Below are positions 53,040 to 61,599 of a stretch of 64,000 nt of DNA, piece after piece. The stretch is from Lachnospiraceae bacterium (GTDB lineage: Bacteria > Bacillota > Clostridia > Lachnospirales > Lachnospiraceae), in contig JAFXJR010000100.1 in the NCBI GenBank assembly GCA_017532145.1, positions 1-64,000 on the forward strand, in the 5' to 3' direction. The notes beneath the pieces were generated by a model. That model was given only the letters and a program-made list of their open reading frames with translations. It ran no database searches and was not told where the DNA came from. The translations under genes were made by a program, and so were the position numbers. Position 1 is the first letter of the stretch. Every line of letters starts with the position of its first letter.

Positions 53040-54035
53040 ATGTTAAATAATAAAACTATACTAATCACGGGAGGAACCGGTTCCTTTGGTAAATGCTTTA
53101 CCAAGTATGTACTTCAGCATTATCAGCCAAAGAAAATCATCATCTATTCCCGAGATGAGTTTAAGCAGTTTATGATGGCTAACGAGTTTAAGGAGGAAGA
53201 AAGCAGGCTTCGCTTTTTTATTGGTGATGTAAGAGACAGGGAAAGGATGAAGCGTGCCTTGGAAGGAGTGGATTATGTTATTCATGCGGCTGCCCTTAAG
53301 CAGGTACCGGCCTGTGAATACAATCCCAATGAGGCGATTAAAACCAATATCCATGGGGCTCAGAATGTGATAGATGCAGCTTTGGATACCCAGGTAAAAA
53401 AAGTGGTTGCTCTGTCTACGGATAAGGCGGTGAATCCGGTCAATCTTTATGGAGGTACCAAGTTGGTATCGGACAAGCTCTTTATTGCAGCGAATGCCTA
53501 TACAGGAACGAAGGATATTAATTTTTCTATTGTTCGATACGGCAATGTGGCAGGAAGCCGGGGGTCAGTAATTCCCTTTTTCCATAATATCATTAAAAAT
53601 GGGGGTAAGGAGCTGCCGATTACGGATTATCGGATGACCAGATTTTGGATTAGCCTGACTCAAGGAGTGGAGCTGGTAATTAAAGCCCTGGAGGAAGCCA
53701 CCGGAGGGGAAACCTTTATCAGCAAGATTCCCTCCTTTAAGATTACCGATTTAGCTCAGGCTATGCTGCCGGGCTGTCCCATGCCGGAGGTGGGGATTCG
53801 TCCCGGAGAAAAGCTGCATGAGATTATGGTAACAGTGGAGGATTCTTATACAACCTATGAATATGATAAGCATTTTATTGTCTATCCTCAGATGGTATGG
53901 AACAATAAGCAGCAGCCTGATTTAAGCGGCAGAAAGGTGGCGGAAGGCTTCTCCTACAGCTCGGATAATAATCATCAGTGGCTTTCGGTAGAGGAAATCC
54001 GTGAACGTTTAGACAGTGTGGAACTGGAAAAATAG
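53040..54035 (+). CDS. pseB: UDP-N-acetylglucosamine 4,6-dehydratase (inverting), PseB
   Basis: 331 residues. SDR enzyme with TGGTGSFGKCF, SRDEFKQFMM, HAAALKQVPACEYNP and STDKAVNPVNLYGGTK (YxxxK replaced in the PseB manner). It catalyses the first step of pseudaminic acid synthesis from UDP-GlcNAc, with C5 inversion. Followed after 17 bases by pseC. The site GGAGGAGT... precedes ATG 53040. Strong match. Confidence 0.95.
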   Translation: MLNNKTILITGGTGSFGKCFTKYVLQHYQPKKIIIYSRDEFKQFMMANEFKEEESRLRFFIGDVRDRERMKRALEGVDYVIHAAALKQVPACEYNPNEAIKTNIHGAQNVIDAALDTQVKKVVALSTDKAVNPVNLYGGTKLVSDKLFIAANAYTGTKDINFSIVRYGNVAGSRGSVIPFFHNIIKNGGKELPITDYRMTRFWISLTQGVELVIKALEEATGGETFISKIPSFKITDLAQAMLPGCPMPEVGIRPGEKLHEIMVTVEDSYTTYEYDKHFIVYPQMVWNNKQQPDLSGRKVAEGFSYSSDNNHQWLSVEEIRERLDSVELEK

Positions 54036-54052
54036 GGCTGGAGGAAGAAAGC

Positions 54053-55267
54053 ATGGAAAAACCGGCAATTTGTGGTGGCACACCAATAAGAAGCAGGAAG
54101 CTATATTATGGACATCAGTATATTGATGAAGAGGATATTCAGTCGGTAGTGGAGGTACTAAGGAGCGACTATCTGACCTGTGGTCCTAAAATCGGGGAGC
54201 TGGAGGAAAAGCTTTGCCGGCTGACAGGAGCCAGGTATGCCGTAGTTTGCAGTAATGGAACAGCAGCACTGCATCTTGCCTGTATGGCAGCAGGAATACA
54301 GGCAGGAGATGAAGTGATTACCACACCCATTACCTTTGCAGCCTCAGCGAATTGTGCTTTATATTGCGGTGCAAAGCCTGTTTTTGCGGATATTAACGAA
54401 AAAACCTACAATATAGACCCAGCCTGTGTGGAGGTCTGTGTCAATGAAAAAACCAAAGCAATCGTGGCAGTGGATTTTACCGGTCAGTCAGTGGAGCTGG
54501 ATAGACTAATGGAGCTTTGTCAGGAAAAGGGGCTGGTACTGATTGAGGATGGTGCCCATGTAATTGGAACAAGCTACAAAGGCAGGATGAATGGCTCTCT
54601 GGCAGATATGACCACCTTTAGCTTCCATCCGGTGAAGACGGTGACAGGAGGTGAGGGAGGGGCAGTACTCACCAACAATAAGGAATATTATCGTCGTCTG
54701 CTGCTTTACAGAAGTCATGGTATTACCAGAGAGCAGGAGTGGATGGAGAATCCCTGGGAGGGTCCTTGGTATTATGAGCAGATTGACCTGGGCTACAACT
54801 ATCGGATGACGGATATACAGGCTGCATTGCTTATCAGTCAGCTGGATAAGCTGCCCCTTTTTTCTGCCAGAAGAAAGGAAATTGTTGCCAGGTATAATCA
54901 GGCTTTTTCTGCTTTGCCTCAGATAGCCTTGCAAGAGGAGATTCCCGAGTCGGATACCACCAGACATCTGTATATTCTGCGACTGGTACCAGATCAGCTG
55001 ACTATCGACAGAAGACAGTTTTTTGAGGCATTGGCAGCAGAAAATATCTGCGGTAATGTGCATTATATTCCCACTTATTATTTCCCCTATTATCAACGGT
55101 TGGGATATCAAAAGGGAATCTGTCCCAAGGCGGAGAAGCTGTATCAGGAAATGCTTAGTCTGCCCTTATATTATGGAATGACGGATCAGGATGTGGAGGA
55201 TGTGATTCGGGCAGTGGTCAGAATTGCGGATTATTTTGCCGTATCTGCCGGAAATCATACTCAATAA
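54053..55267 (+). CDS. pseC: UDP-4-amino-4,6-dideoxy-beta-L-AltNAc transaminase PseC
   Basis: 404 residues. DegT/DnrJ/EryC1 aminotransferase with AVVCSNGTAALHLACMAAG, DGAHVIGTSYKG and the PLP-lysine in FSFHPVKTVTGGEGG. The position after pseB and the family length support PseC, which adds the 4-amino group. The C-terminal YNQAFSALP and LPLYYGMTDQDVEDV are typical. Confidence 0.94.
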   Translation: MEKPAICGGTPIRSRKLYYGHQYIDEEDIQSVVEVLRSDYLTCGPKIGELEEKLCRLTGARYAVVCSNGTAALHLACMAAGIQAGDEVITTPITFAASANCALYCGAKPVFADINEKTYNIDPACVEVCVNEKTKAIVAVDFTGQSVELDRLMELCQEKGLVLIEDGAHVIGTSYKGRMNGSLADMTTFSFHPVKTVTGGEGGAVLTNNKEYYRRLLLYRSHGITREQEWMENPWEGPWYYEQIDLGYNYRMTDIQAALLISQLDKLPLFSARRKEIVARYNQAFSALPQIALQEEIPESDTTRHLYILRLVPDQLTIDRRQFFEALAAENICGNVHYIPTYYFPYYQRLGYQKGICPKAEKLYQEMLSLPLYYGMTDQDVEDVIRAVVRIADYFAVSAGNHTQ

Positions 55268-55305
55268 GCATATGTTTCACGCTGGATAAATTCACAGTTA
55301 TGATG

Positions 55306-55345
55306 CAAAAATCCATGAAAATTGCCTATGGTGATGGGATTTTTG
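55306..55345 (+). terminator. terminator-like hairpin after pseC, inside a repeat
   Basis: CAAAAATCCAT pairs with GATGGGATTTTT, T run at the end. It looks inserted in the left half of the family A element. Confidence 0.5.
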
Positions 55346-55348
55346 ATT

Positions 55349-55409
55349 GTTACCACTGCATTTTTGTACGGTTAGTACAGCCAGTGTACAGACTTGCTGA
55401 ATAAGTTAC
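55349..55409 (+). repeat. dispersed repeat family A, copy 4
   Basis: GTTACCACTGCATTTTTG ... GACTTGCTGAATAAGTTAC, the right half of the element. Confidence 0.6.
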
Positions 55410-55466
55410 TGCAGATTATACCAATAGATAGGCAGAATACCAGCAGCCAACAGGGAAAGGAGCAGG

Positions 55467-56492
55467 ATGAAGTTAAGTATTATTGTGCCGGTTTATAATA
55501 TGGCATCGGATAACAAACTGAACTATTGTCTGGATTCCTTAGTGAATCAAACGGTAGAGGATTATGAGATTCTGGCGGTGGACGACTGCTCTACTGATGA
55601 ATCTCCACAGATATTAAAGGATTATGAAAGACGCTTTCCCGAAAAATTTCATGCCATCTATCTGGAAGTCAATAAGCATCAGGGCGGAGCGAGAAATGCA
55701 GGGATACGGCAGGCAAGAGGAGAGTGGATTGGTTTTATCGACAGTGACGACTGGATTACCGCCGATATGTATGAGCGACTGATAAAAAAAGCAGAGGAGA
55801 CAGGGGCAGACCTGGTGGGATGTGACTACAATCTGACGGAAGAACATTCTCTAAGGGTAGGTCGAGTGATTGCTAATAATAAAAAATCCCAGACCGGTAG
55901 ATTGGATGATGAAAAACGCAGAAGTCTGATTTTGGATGGTGGCAGTCTGGTAGTAAAGATTTTTCGACGTTCGATGATTTTGGATAAAGGACTCTGGTTT
56001 CCTGAAGGGATTTTTTATGAAGATAATGCGGTGGGCAATTCTTATTTGATTCTGGCAAACCATTTTGAGTATGTGGAAGAACCGCTATACTATTATTACC
56101 AGCATTCTGCCTCTACTGTGCATACGGTTTCTGTTACCCGCTGTGAGGATAGAATGGCAGCAGGACGATTGATGTTAGACGAGGCAAAACGGCATGGATA
56201 TTATGAAAAGTATCTGCCTGAGTTGGAATATAGCTTTACCCTGTTATTTTATATCAATACTCTGTTTACCTATATGGCAGGAGTAAAAGGAATACGCCCA
56301 GGTTTCGTCAGAAGGATGGGACAGGAGTTGAGGAATATCTTTCCCGATTTTCAAAATAATCCCTATTATACACAAAGAACCCATCCAGAAGAAAAGAGAC
56401 TGATAGGACTGCAGCAAAAGTCAACCATTTTATTTATTCTGTATTATAAGCTGCTGTGGGGATATCGAAAGTGGCGAAAGGCACATGGATAA
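55467..56492 (+). CDS. family 2 glycosyltransferase
   Basis: 341 residues, site AAAGGAGCAGG before the ATG. LSIIVPVYNMASDNKLNYC, AVDDCSTDES, HQGGARNAGIRQA and FIDSDDWIT are GT-A motifs. Overlaps the frame of the next gene by about 36 bases if that gene used its most upstream GTG. Possibly transfers pseudaminic acid or a backbone sugar; this cannot be told. Confidence 0.9.
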   Translation: MKLSIIVPVYNMASDNKLNYCLDSLVNQTVEDYEILAVDDCSTDESPQILKDYERRFPEKFHAIYLEVNKHQGGARNAGIRQARGEWIGFIDSDDWITADMYERLIKKAEETGADLVGCDYNLTEEHSLRVGRVIANNKKSQTGRLDDEKRRSLILDGGSLVVKIFRRSMILDKGLWFPEGIFYEDNAVGNSYLILANHFEYVEEPLYYYYQHSASTVHTVSVTRCEDRMAAGRLMLDEAKRHGYYEKYLPELEYSFTLLFYINTLFTYMAGVKGIRPGFVRRMGQELRNIFPDFQNNPYYTQRTHPEEKRLIGLQQKSTILFILYYKLLWGYRKWRKAHG

Positions 56493-56527
56493 GAGGAATA
56501 AAAATTGAAATAGGAATTAAAATAGAG

Positions 56528-58807
56528 ATGAAAACAAAAACAGAGAGGGAAGTCAAAACCGAAATAGGAAGTATTTATGAAATCAATCCGGAAGCTTTGG
56601 AGGCTGCCAGGCAGGCTGCCACCAAGGCTTTTGTTCAATGGAGAGAAACGGAAGTAACCGGGGAAACTACTGGATTTAAACAGGATAGAGATTTTCCTCA
56701 TTGTTTTCGTTTGAAAGAGGTAGAAAAATACGGGAAAAAGTACTGTTATTTTACCGGCTCCGGCAGAGAAGCTATTGCTCTGGCTTTAAAGAGTTTGGAG
56801 ACAGACCGACCGGAATTAAGGAAATCCTGTCTGCTGCCCGCTTATATGTGTGATTCTGTTTTTTTCCCTTTTTTAAGAGCAGGATGGAAATTGAATTTTT
56901 ATCATCTGGAGGAAGACCTGACGGTGAACTTGGAAAAGCTATGCTGTCAGCTTCAGGAGAGCAAACCAGGGCTGTTGTTTATCCATCCCTATTATGGTGT
57001 GGATACCTGGAAGCAGCTTCGCCCTTGGTTTCCTCAGTGGCAGGCACAGGGCATCTGTATTATGGAGGATGTAACCCAATCCTATTATCTGGAAACAGCA
57101 GGGCAGGAGGCTGACTATGTAGTAGGCAGCTTGAGAAAGTGGTATGCCATACCGGATGGAGGATTTTTAGCTTCCCATAAGCCGCTGCCGGAAAGAGAGC
57201 TGGCTGACCATCAAGCCTTTTGGCAGGCTCGATTGGAAATCCTGCTAAAGAAGTGGGAGTATCTGCATAAAGAAGCCAGCAGAGAGGAAAAACAGGCAAT
57301 CAAGGAGGAGTATCTGGATAAAAACAGGAAATTGGAGGAGGAGTTGGATGATTATGCAGAAATCAGCAGCCTGTCAGAAGTATCTGCCTGGTTATTGGGG
57401 CAGATAAAGGAGGAGGAATGCTGTCGTAAAAGGAGGGAAAACAGTCAGTTCATCTATCAAAAGCTTCAGGACTGGGGACAGGCAGATTGTCATCCTCTGC
57501 TGCTCTTGGATTCCCATACAGCTCCTTTATATTTGCCTGTCTATGCACAGAACAGGGATGAGCTGCAATCCTTTTTGCAAAAAAGGAATGTTTTTGCTCC
57601 TGTGCTTTGGCTTATTGGTGAGGAAAATCAGAGCTGTTTAACTCAGACTGAACAGAATATCTATCAGCATATGTTGGCTTTACCGGTGGACCAAAGGTAT
57701 GGAAAAAAGGAGATGGAAGATATGGCTGGAGTACTGGAGGAATATCTGTTGGGAAGGAAAGCGGAAGGGGCTTTGGTAGGAATACGGACGGATGCTAATG
57801 ATCGGATTGGTGCAGGTCATATGATGCGGTGCATTACGATTGGAAAGCAGTTAATCAGAAAGGGATGCAGGGTTCTTTTTTTTACCGCAGATACCTATGG
57901 GCATTCCATGTTGGAGGGAGCAGGTCTGTCTTCTTTATGTCTGCACAACAGCTGGGAGCAGATACAGGAGGAGACAGAGCAGCTAAAGAGGCAACTGCAG
58001 CAAACAGGTTGTAAAATTCTGCTGGTGGATTCCTATCAGGCTACCAGAGAGTATTTTAACAAGCTAAGGGATTGCTGTCGTCTGGTCTGTATAGACGACT
58101 GTTTTGAAGATATATATCCGGTGGATATGGTTATCAATTATAATGCTTATCATACTCGCTTTCCTTATCGGAAGTCCTATAAAGAAAGTACCAGACTGCT
58201 GTTAGGTACAGCCTATGTCCCTTTACGGGAGGAGTTTCAGCTAGCCAAAAGAGAGGGAGAAAAAGCAGAGACAGCCTGGAGAGAAGGCAGGATTTCCGTG
58301 CTGCTAAGTTCTGGCGGAGGGGACGTGTGCCATGCACTTTTGGGTATTTTGCAGGAAGTCCATCTTCCGCAGGTGGTATTTCATGTGGTGGTAGGGCGAT
58401 TTAATCAGGACAGAGAGAAGTTAGAGCAGCTGGCACAGCAGGAAGTTCACATTCAACTCCATGAAAATGTTTCTCATATGGCAGAGCTGATGAGTCAGTG
58501 CCAGCTTGCCGTGTCGGCAGCAGGAACCGTTCTGTTTGAACTTTGTGCTATGGAGATACCTACAGTATTTTTCGTCTGTGCAGACAATCAGCAATATGAC
58601 AGCGAATTTTTTGCTCAACATGACAGGATGCTGTTTGCCGGGGATATCCGAACAGACAGAAAGGGCTGTCTGGAACGAATAGGATTACAGCTAAAGACCT
58701 TATTGGAAGAGAAAGATCTGCGTGTGAAAATGAGAACCCGGCTGCAGCAGGTAACAGATGGGCAGGGAGCAGCCCGGATTGCGGAGGAGGTCTGTGGATT
58801 ACTTTAG
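56528..58807 (+). CDS. pseG: DegT-like domain fused to PseG (UDP-sugar hydrolase)
   Basis: 759 residues from ATG 56528; an open frame back to GTG 56456 and possible ATT codons make the start unsure, and no strong ribosome-binding site is seen. The first 440 residues look like a PLP-dependent DegT-fold protein: YFTGSGREAIALALKS, LLFIHPYYGVDTW, IMEDVTQSYYL and VGSLRKWYAIPDGGF with a lysine at the usual site. From about 445 there is PseG: GIRTDANDRIGAGHMMRC, VLLSSGGGDVCH, VSAAGTVLFELCAM. PseG removes UDP from the trideoxy sugar. The fusion is unusual. Confidence 0.82.
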   Translation: MKTKTEREVKTEIGSIYEINPEALEAARQAATKAFVQWRETEVTGETTGFKQDRDFPHCFRLKEVEKYGKKYCYFTGSGREAIALALKSLETDRPELRKSCLLPAYMCDSVFFPFLRAGWKLNFYHLEEDLTVNLEKLCCQLQESKPGLLFIHPYYGVDTWKQLRPWFPQWQAQGICIMEDVTQSYYLETAGQEADYVVGSLRKWYAIPDGGFLASHKPLPERELADHQAFWQARLEILLKKWEYLHKEASREEKQAIKEEYLDKNRKLEEELDDYAEISSLSEVSAWLLGQIKEEECCRKRRENSQFIYQKLQDWGQADCHPLLLLDSHTAPLYLPVYAQNRDELQSFLQKRNVFAPVLWLIGEENQSCLTQTEQNIYQHMLALPVDQRYGKKEMEDMAGVLEEYLLGRKAEGALVGIRTDANDRIGAGHMMRCITIGKQLIRKGCRVLFFTADTYGHSMLEGAGLSSLCLHNSWEQIQEETEQLKRQLQQTGCKILLVDSYQATREYFNKLRDCCRLVCIDDCFEDIYPVDMVINYNAYHTRFPYRKSYKESTRLLLGTAYVPLREEFQLAKREGEKAETAWREGRISVLLSSGGGDVCHALLGILQEVHLPQVVFHVVVGRFNQDREKLEQLAQQEVHIQLHENVSHMAELMSQCQLAVSAAGTVLFELCAMEIPTVFFVCADNQQYDSEFFAQHDRMLFAGDIRTDRKGCLERIGLQLKTLLEEKDLRVKMRTRLQQVTDGQGAARIAEEVCGLL

Positions 58808-59151
58808 TAGAACTGATAGGCAGCTTGTAGATAAAGTGGATATGCTTAATCTGCTTTGCTATGGGCTTATTGGTAATCGTTTATGATTTTTGACAGGTGT
58901 AATAGAGGATAGGAAAAAGGTATGTTGATAAAAAAGGCATACCTTTTTCCTATTGGATGGTTAAACTTCATAAAAACAATAGGTATTTGATAAACAGTGA
59001 GCTTATGGTAGACATTGTTCGGAACGAAATGACTTCCTTTTCCAACGACAGTCTATATCAATTTTCAACATAAAACAATAAATAACAACAAAAAAATACC
59101 TTCTAAAAAAATCGTTTAATACAAATGAATATGATAAAGTAAAACCGAAAA
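58808..59151 (+). other. AT-rich gap after pseG
   Basis: No gene seen. It holds the terminator at 58909-58953 and then very AT-rich sequence with no clear promoter. Confidence 0.6.
58909..58953. terminator. strong 16-base-pair hairpin
   Basis: ATAGGAAAAAGGTATG / CATACCTTTTTCCTAT, perfect. It contains T5 on one arm and A5 on the other and so could act in both directions. Confidence 0.75.
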
Positions 59152-59335
59152 GTGGTAATTGGAAAGGTCATCTTTAGAGCAGTAGCTGACAGAATATATT
59201 TTCTTCCTCTAACGCTTTTTGATGTAAAGAATGAGATTTTTGTCGTTCTGGTTTCAGAAGAGAATGTATCAGAATTGACTACAAATTTTAAAGGACAGAA
59301 GAAATATAGAAAGAGAGTGTTAAAAGCTTTTAAGA

Positions 59336-59545
59336 ATGTATCATCATTATACCATTCATCTGGAGCTGGAGGGCATTCGGGGAATCCATGCCCTTCATCT
59401 TGTCCAGAAGTTAAACCATCATGGTACAGCTACCCTTTGGGTAGATACCAAAGAAGAAAGGGCAATGGATCTCATCTTTCAAACCGAAACAGCTTTACCA
59501 GTACGCATCTATAGAAAGGAAGAAAAGCAGGAGCATATGTTATGA
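59336..59545 (+). CDS. small ORF, possible remnant of a spike-type protein
   Basis: 69 residues with a weak ribosome-binding site. HHYTIHLELEGIRGIHALHL and LVQKLNHHGTATLWVDTKEE faintly resemble the N-terminus of VgrG/late control D proteins, but this is low confidence. The stop overlaps the next ATG (ATGA), so the two small genes are likely read together. A longer ORF in another frame (from GTG 59152) runs through the same DNA and is not favoured. Confidence 0.35.
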   Translation: MYHHYTIHLELEGIRGIHALHLVQKLNHHGTATLWVDTKEERAMDLIFQTETALPVRIYRKEEKQEHML

Positions 59546-59883
59546 AAGTATTAAAAGAAAAGATGAAAGAGTTACTTACGAAAGCCCAATATATAAAAAG
59601 AAAGAAATATGAAGATAAAGATTTAAATGACTTTTTAAATTATTGGAATTTTTTTGAAGAAAGGGAAGAAATTATTCAAGGTTTAACTAATGAATCTATA
59701 CAGACCATTTTGTATAGCAAGTATTATTGGTGTTCAAGATATAAAGAACGGTATATGGAATTATTTGGTTTGGATGCAAGTGTTGAGCAACAGCAATACA
59801 AAATTCTTGAGGAATTAGACCAAAGAATAAATGGAGATGTTGATTGGAATATTATAAAATTGATTGAAGAAAATAATGTATAA
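59542..59883 (+). CDS. hypothetical small protein
   Basis: 113 residues, AT-rich, Lys/Glu/Tyr-rich, all helical in appearance (YEDKDLNDFLNYWNFFEERE). AGGAG 9 bases before ATG 59542, and a 4-base overlap with the previous ORF. No family recognised; size and context would suit an immunity protein, but that is a guess. Confidence 0.5.
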   Translation: MKVLKEKMKELLTKAQYIKRKKYEDKDLNDFLNYWNFFEEREEIIQGLTNESIQTILYSKYYWCSRYKERYMELFGLDASVEQQQYKILEELDQRINGDVDWNIIKLIEENNV

Positions 59884-60336
59884 TAGGTATTGAGTCAGTC
59901 CATTATGATACAAGTATACATTAAAATTAAAGCGGAATACTGTTTCTTAAAAAATACAGAATGTATTGTTTTCATGGTACTTGGTGCTGGGGAGACAATG
60001 CGTTTTTCCATTAAATAGCAGTATTTCTATTATAAAAATTAGTCAAACAAGCGGTAATCCGGTTTTTGATTTCTTTCATTTTGGTGGTGATGGTATGAGT
60101 ATGTTTTTGTATCTTCAAGTCATAGAATTTAGACCATAGTGTCGGACAAAGGGTTCAGACTATGCTGGAACGTCTTATAAAATCATCTTGATTATATATC
60201 AAATCCTTGAGAATAGGGTGTCGACTTTTTATACCACATCAAGGGTTTATTGGAGAAAATTCTTTGACATATGAGATATATAGTGTTAATCTAATAATAG
60301 AAAAGGTACTACCGATAGACGGTTAGCCTAAGTAAA
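59884..60336 (+). other. AT-rich gap, possible decayed sequence
   Basis: No gene seen on either strand. It ends with the antisense-RNA promoter. Short open stretches without starts (such as at 60065-60140) might be remnants. Confidence 0.55.
60264..60292 (+). promoter_or_regulatory. strong promoter for a small antisense RNA
   Basis: TTGACA, 17 bases, TAATCT. The -35 is perfect. Initiation would be near 60299 with no gene on the + strand downstream. Confidence 0.7.
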
Positions 60337-60387
60337 TTAGTATGACAAAAATGCCGCTAAGTTTACCAGACAGGGCGGCTGTTTTTG
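60299..60387 (+). ncRNA. predicted antitoxin RNA of a type I toxin-antitoxin pair
   Basis: About 89 bases from the promoter to a terminator (GCCGC / GCGGC, then TTTTT at 60382-60386). Its last 50 bases are complementary to the 3' end of the toxin gene on the minus strand. The 5' part GGTACTACCGATAGACGG resembles the start of the toxin mRNA. Confidence 0.6.
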
Positions 60388-60474
60388 TGTCTTATTGCTT
60401 TTGATGGCATGTCCAAGCCCAAAAGCAGTCAAGCATAAGCTAATAACTGCAATCAGATCTTCAATAGTCAGCAT
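60337..60474 (-). CDS. small hydrophobic toxin (holin-like, type I TA)
   Basis: 45 residues: MLTIEDLIAVISLC, then a hydrophobic span ending FGLGHAIKSNKTQK and a short tail. One membrane helix, then a basic patch, as in TxpA/Hol_Tox-type toxins. Reading the minus strand, AAGAAGGGG lies 6 bases before the ATG at 60474; an in-frame ATG six bases earlier is possible. The coding end overlaps a bidirectional terminator. A promoter (TTGATA-17-TACAAT) lies about 125 bases upstream, giving a structured leader with a CAGAGGG / CCCTCTG hairpin. Too short for usual gene callers. Confidence 0.7.
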   Translation of the reverse strand: MLTIEDLIAVISLCLTAFGLGHAIKSNKTQKQPPCLVNLAAFLSY

Positions 60475-60596
60475 GGGCATCCCCTTCTTTAACAAGATTT
60501 CCTACAGAACAGCTGGGGATTTCTGTGTAATCAGAGGGTCACAGTCCCTCTGTTGAAGGACTAACTGCCTATCGTTATGGTAGCACCCATGGACCG

Positions 60597-60625
60597 ATTG
60601 TAACAGACTAAATTCGATTTATCAA
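60597..60625 (-). promoter_or_regulatory. promoter for the small toxin
   Basis: On the minus strand: TTGATA, 17 bases, TACAAT. Confidence 0.65.
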
Positions 60626-60700
60626 TTCCTAAAATATCATTTCAGATAAAAACTCCAGTGAACACATATATTCTGGCACTAGACTTATTGCCCTATTTCA

Positions 60701-60752
60701 TCATTGACCTCACACCAATCAGCGTGGTGGCTGGCGTGGGTCTGAAAAGTAA
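60701..60752 (-). repeat. decayed copy of repeat family B
   Basis: GGCTGGCGTGGGTCTGAAAAGTAAC-like ending shares the last bases with 47265-47285; the left half is diverged. Confidence 0.35.
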
Positions 60753-60780
60753 CAAATTTCTTGCTCATTAAGAGACTTCC

Positions 60781-60809
60781 TTGAAATACCCATCGTCTGA
60801 TAGTATACT
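60781..60809 (+). promoter_or_regulatory. promoter for the pseF-pseI operon
   Basis: TTGAAA, 17 bases, TATACT, about 45 bases before pseF. Confidence 0.7.
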
Positions 60810-60860
60810 GTACATATGGTGTAAGAAAAGAAAAAAGGAAAGGCAGAGGAAGTAGAAAAA

Positions 60861-61556
60861 ATGAATGCAATAGCCATTATAACAGCCAGAGGAGGCAGCA
60901 AGAGGATTCCTGGAAAGAATAAGAGGAGTTTTTTGGGAAAGCCTATTATTTGCTATTCCATAGAGGCAGCACGGAAATCCGGTCTGTTTGAAGAAGTGAT
61001 GGTATCTACTGATGATCAGGAGATTGCACAGATTGCCCAAGAGGCAGGAGCCAGTGTTCCTTTTTTACGCAGTGAAACAACTGCTGATGATTTTGCCACC
61101 ACCGATGATGTACTTTTGGAGGTACTGGAGGAGTATGAAAAAAGAGGAAGAACCTTTACCTATATGGCCTGTCTTTATCCCACAGCCCCTTTTATAACGG
61201 CAGAAAAGCTGCAGGAGGCTTTTCGTATTTTAACAGAAAATAAGGCTTCTGGAGTGATGCCTGTGGTGCAGTTTTCCTTTCCCCCCCAGAGAGGGATGTG
61301 GGTTAGGGATGGCAGGCTGACCTATTGCAGCCCGGAGGATGCACCAAAGCGTTCTCAGGATTTAGAGCCGGTATATCACGATTGCGGACAGTTCTATTTT
61401 TATCAGACGAAGCCTTATCGGGAGAGCAGAGGACAGCTTCCGGAGGGCTATTATCCCATCCTTGTATCCGAGGAGGAGGTACAGGATATTGATCAGCTGT
61501 CGGACTGGAAGCTGGCAGAGATGAAATATAAGTTGCTTTATCATTCTGATAGATAA
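60861..61556 (+). CDS. pseF: pseudaminic acid cytidylyltransferase PseF
   Basis: 231 residues. Acylneuraminate cytidylyltransferase with ITARGGSKRIPGKNKRSFLG at the N-terminus, STDDQEIAQIA and YPTAPFITAEKL. It activates the sugar with CTP to CMP-pseudaminic acid. AGGCAGAGGAAG precedes the ATG. First gene after the AT-rich insertion, with its own promoter. Confidence 0.93.
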   Translation: MNAIAIITARGGSKRIPGKNKRSFLGKPIICYSIEAARKSGLFEEVMVSTDDQEIAQIAQEAGASVPFLRSETTADDFATTDDVLLEVLEEYEKRGRTFTYMACLYPTAPFITAEKLQEAFRILTENKASGVMPVVQFSFPPQRGMWVRDGRLTYCSPEDAPKRSQDLEPVYHDCGQFYFYQTKPYRESRGQLPEGYYPILVSEEEVQDIDQLSDWKLAEMKYKLLYHSDR

Positions 61557-61599
61557 GCGTTTAATCATCAGACATTGGGAAAGGAGTACAGCGATAAAC

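Larger units (their letters stand above)
60475..60860. other. toxin leader and pseF upstream region
   Basis: No other gene seen. It contains the toxin's 5' leader and promoter (minus strand), a decayed family B repeat and the pseF promoter. Confidence 0.6.

Noticed and set aside
54506..55111. 201-codon open frame on the minus strand
   Set aside because: Shadow of pseC, no start site and no recognisable motif.
59152..59335. GTG-started frame before the 69-residue ORF
   Set aside because: No ribosome-binding site and its 3' half overlaps a better coupled pair; may be decayed sequence.
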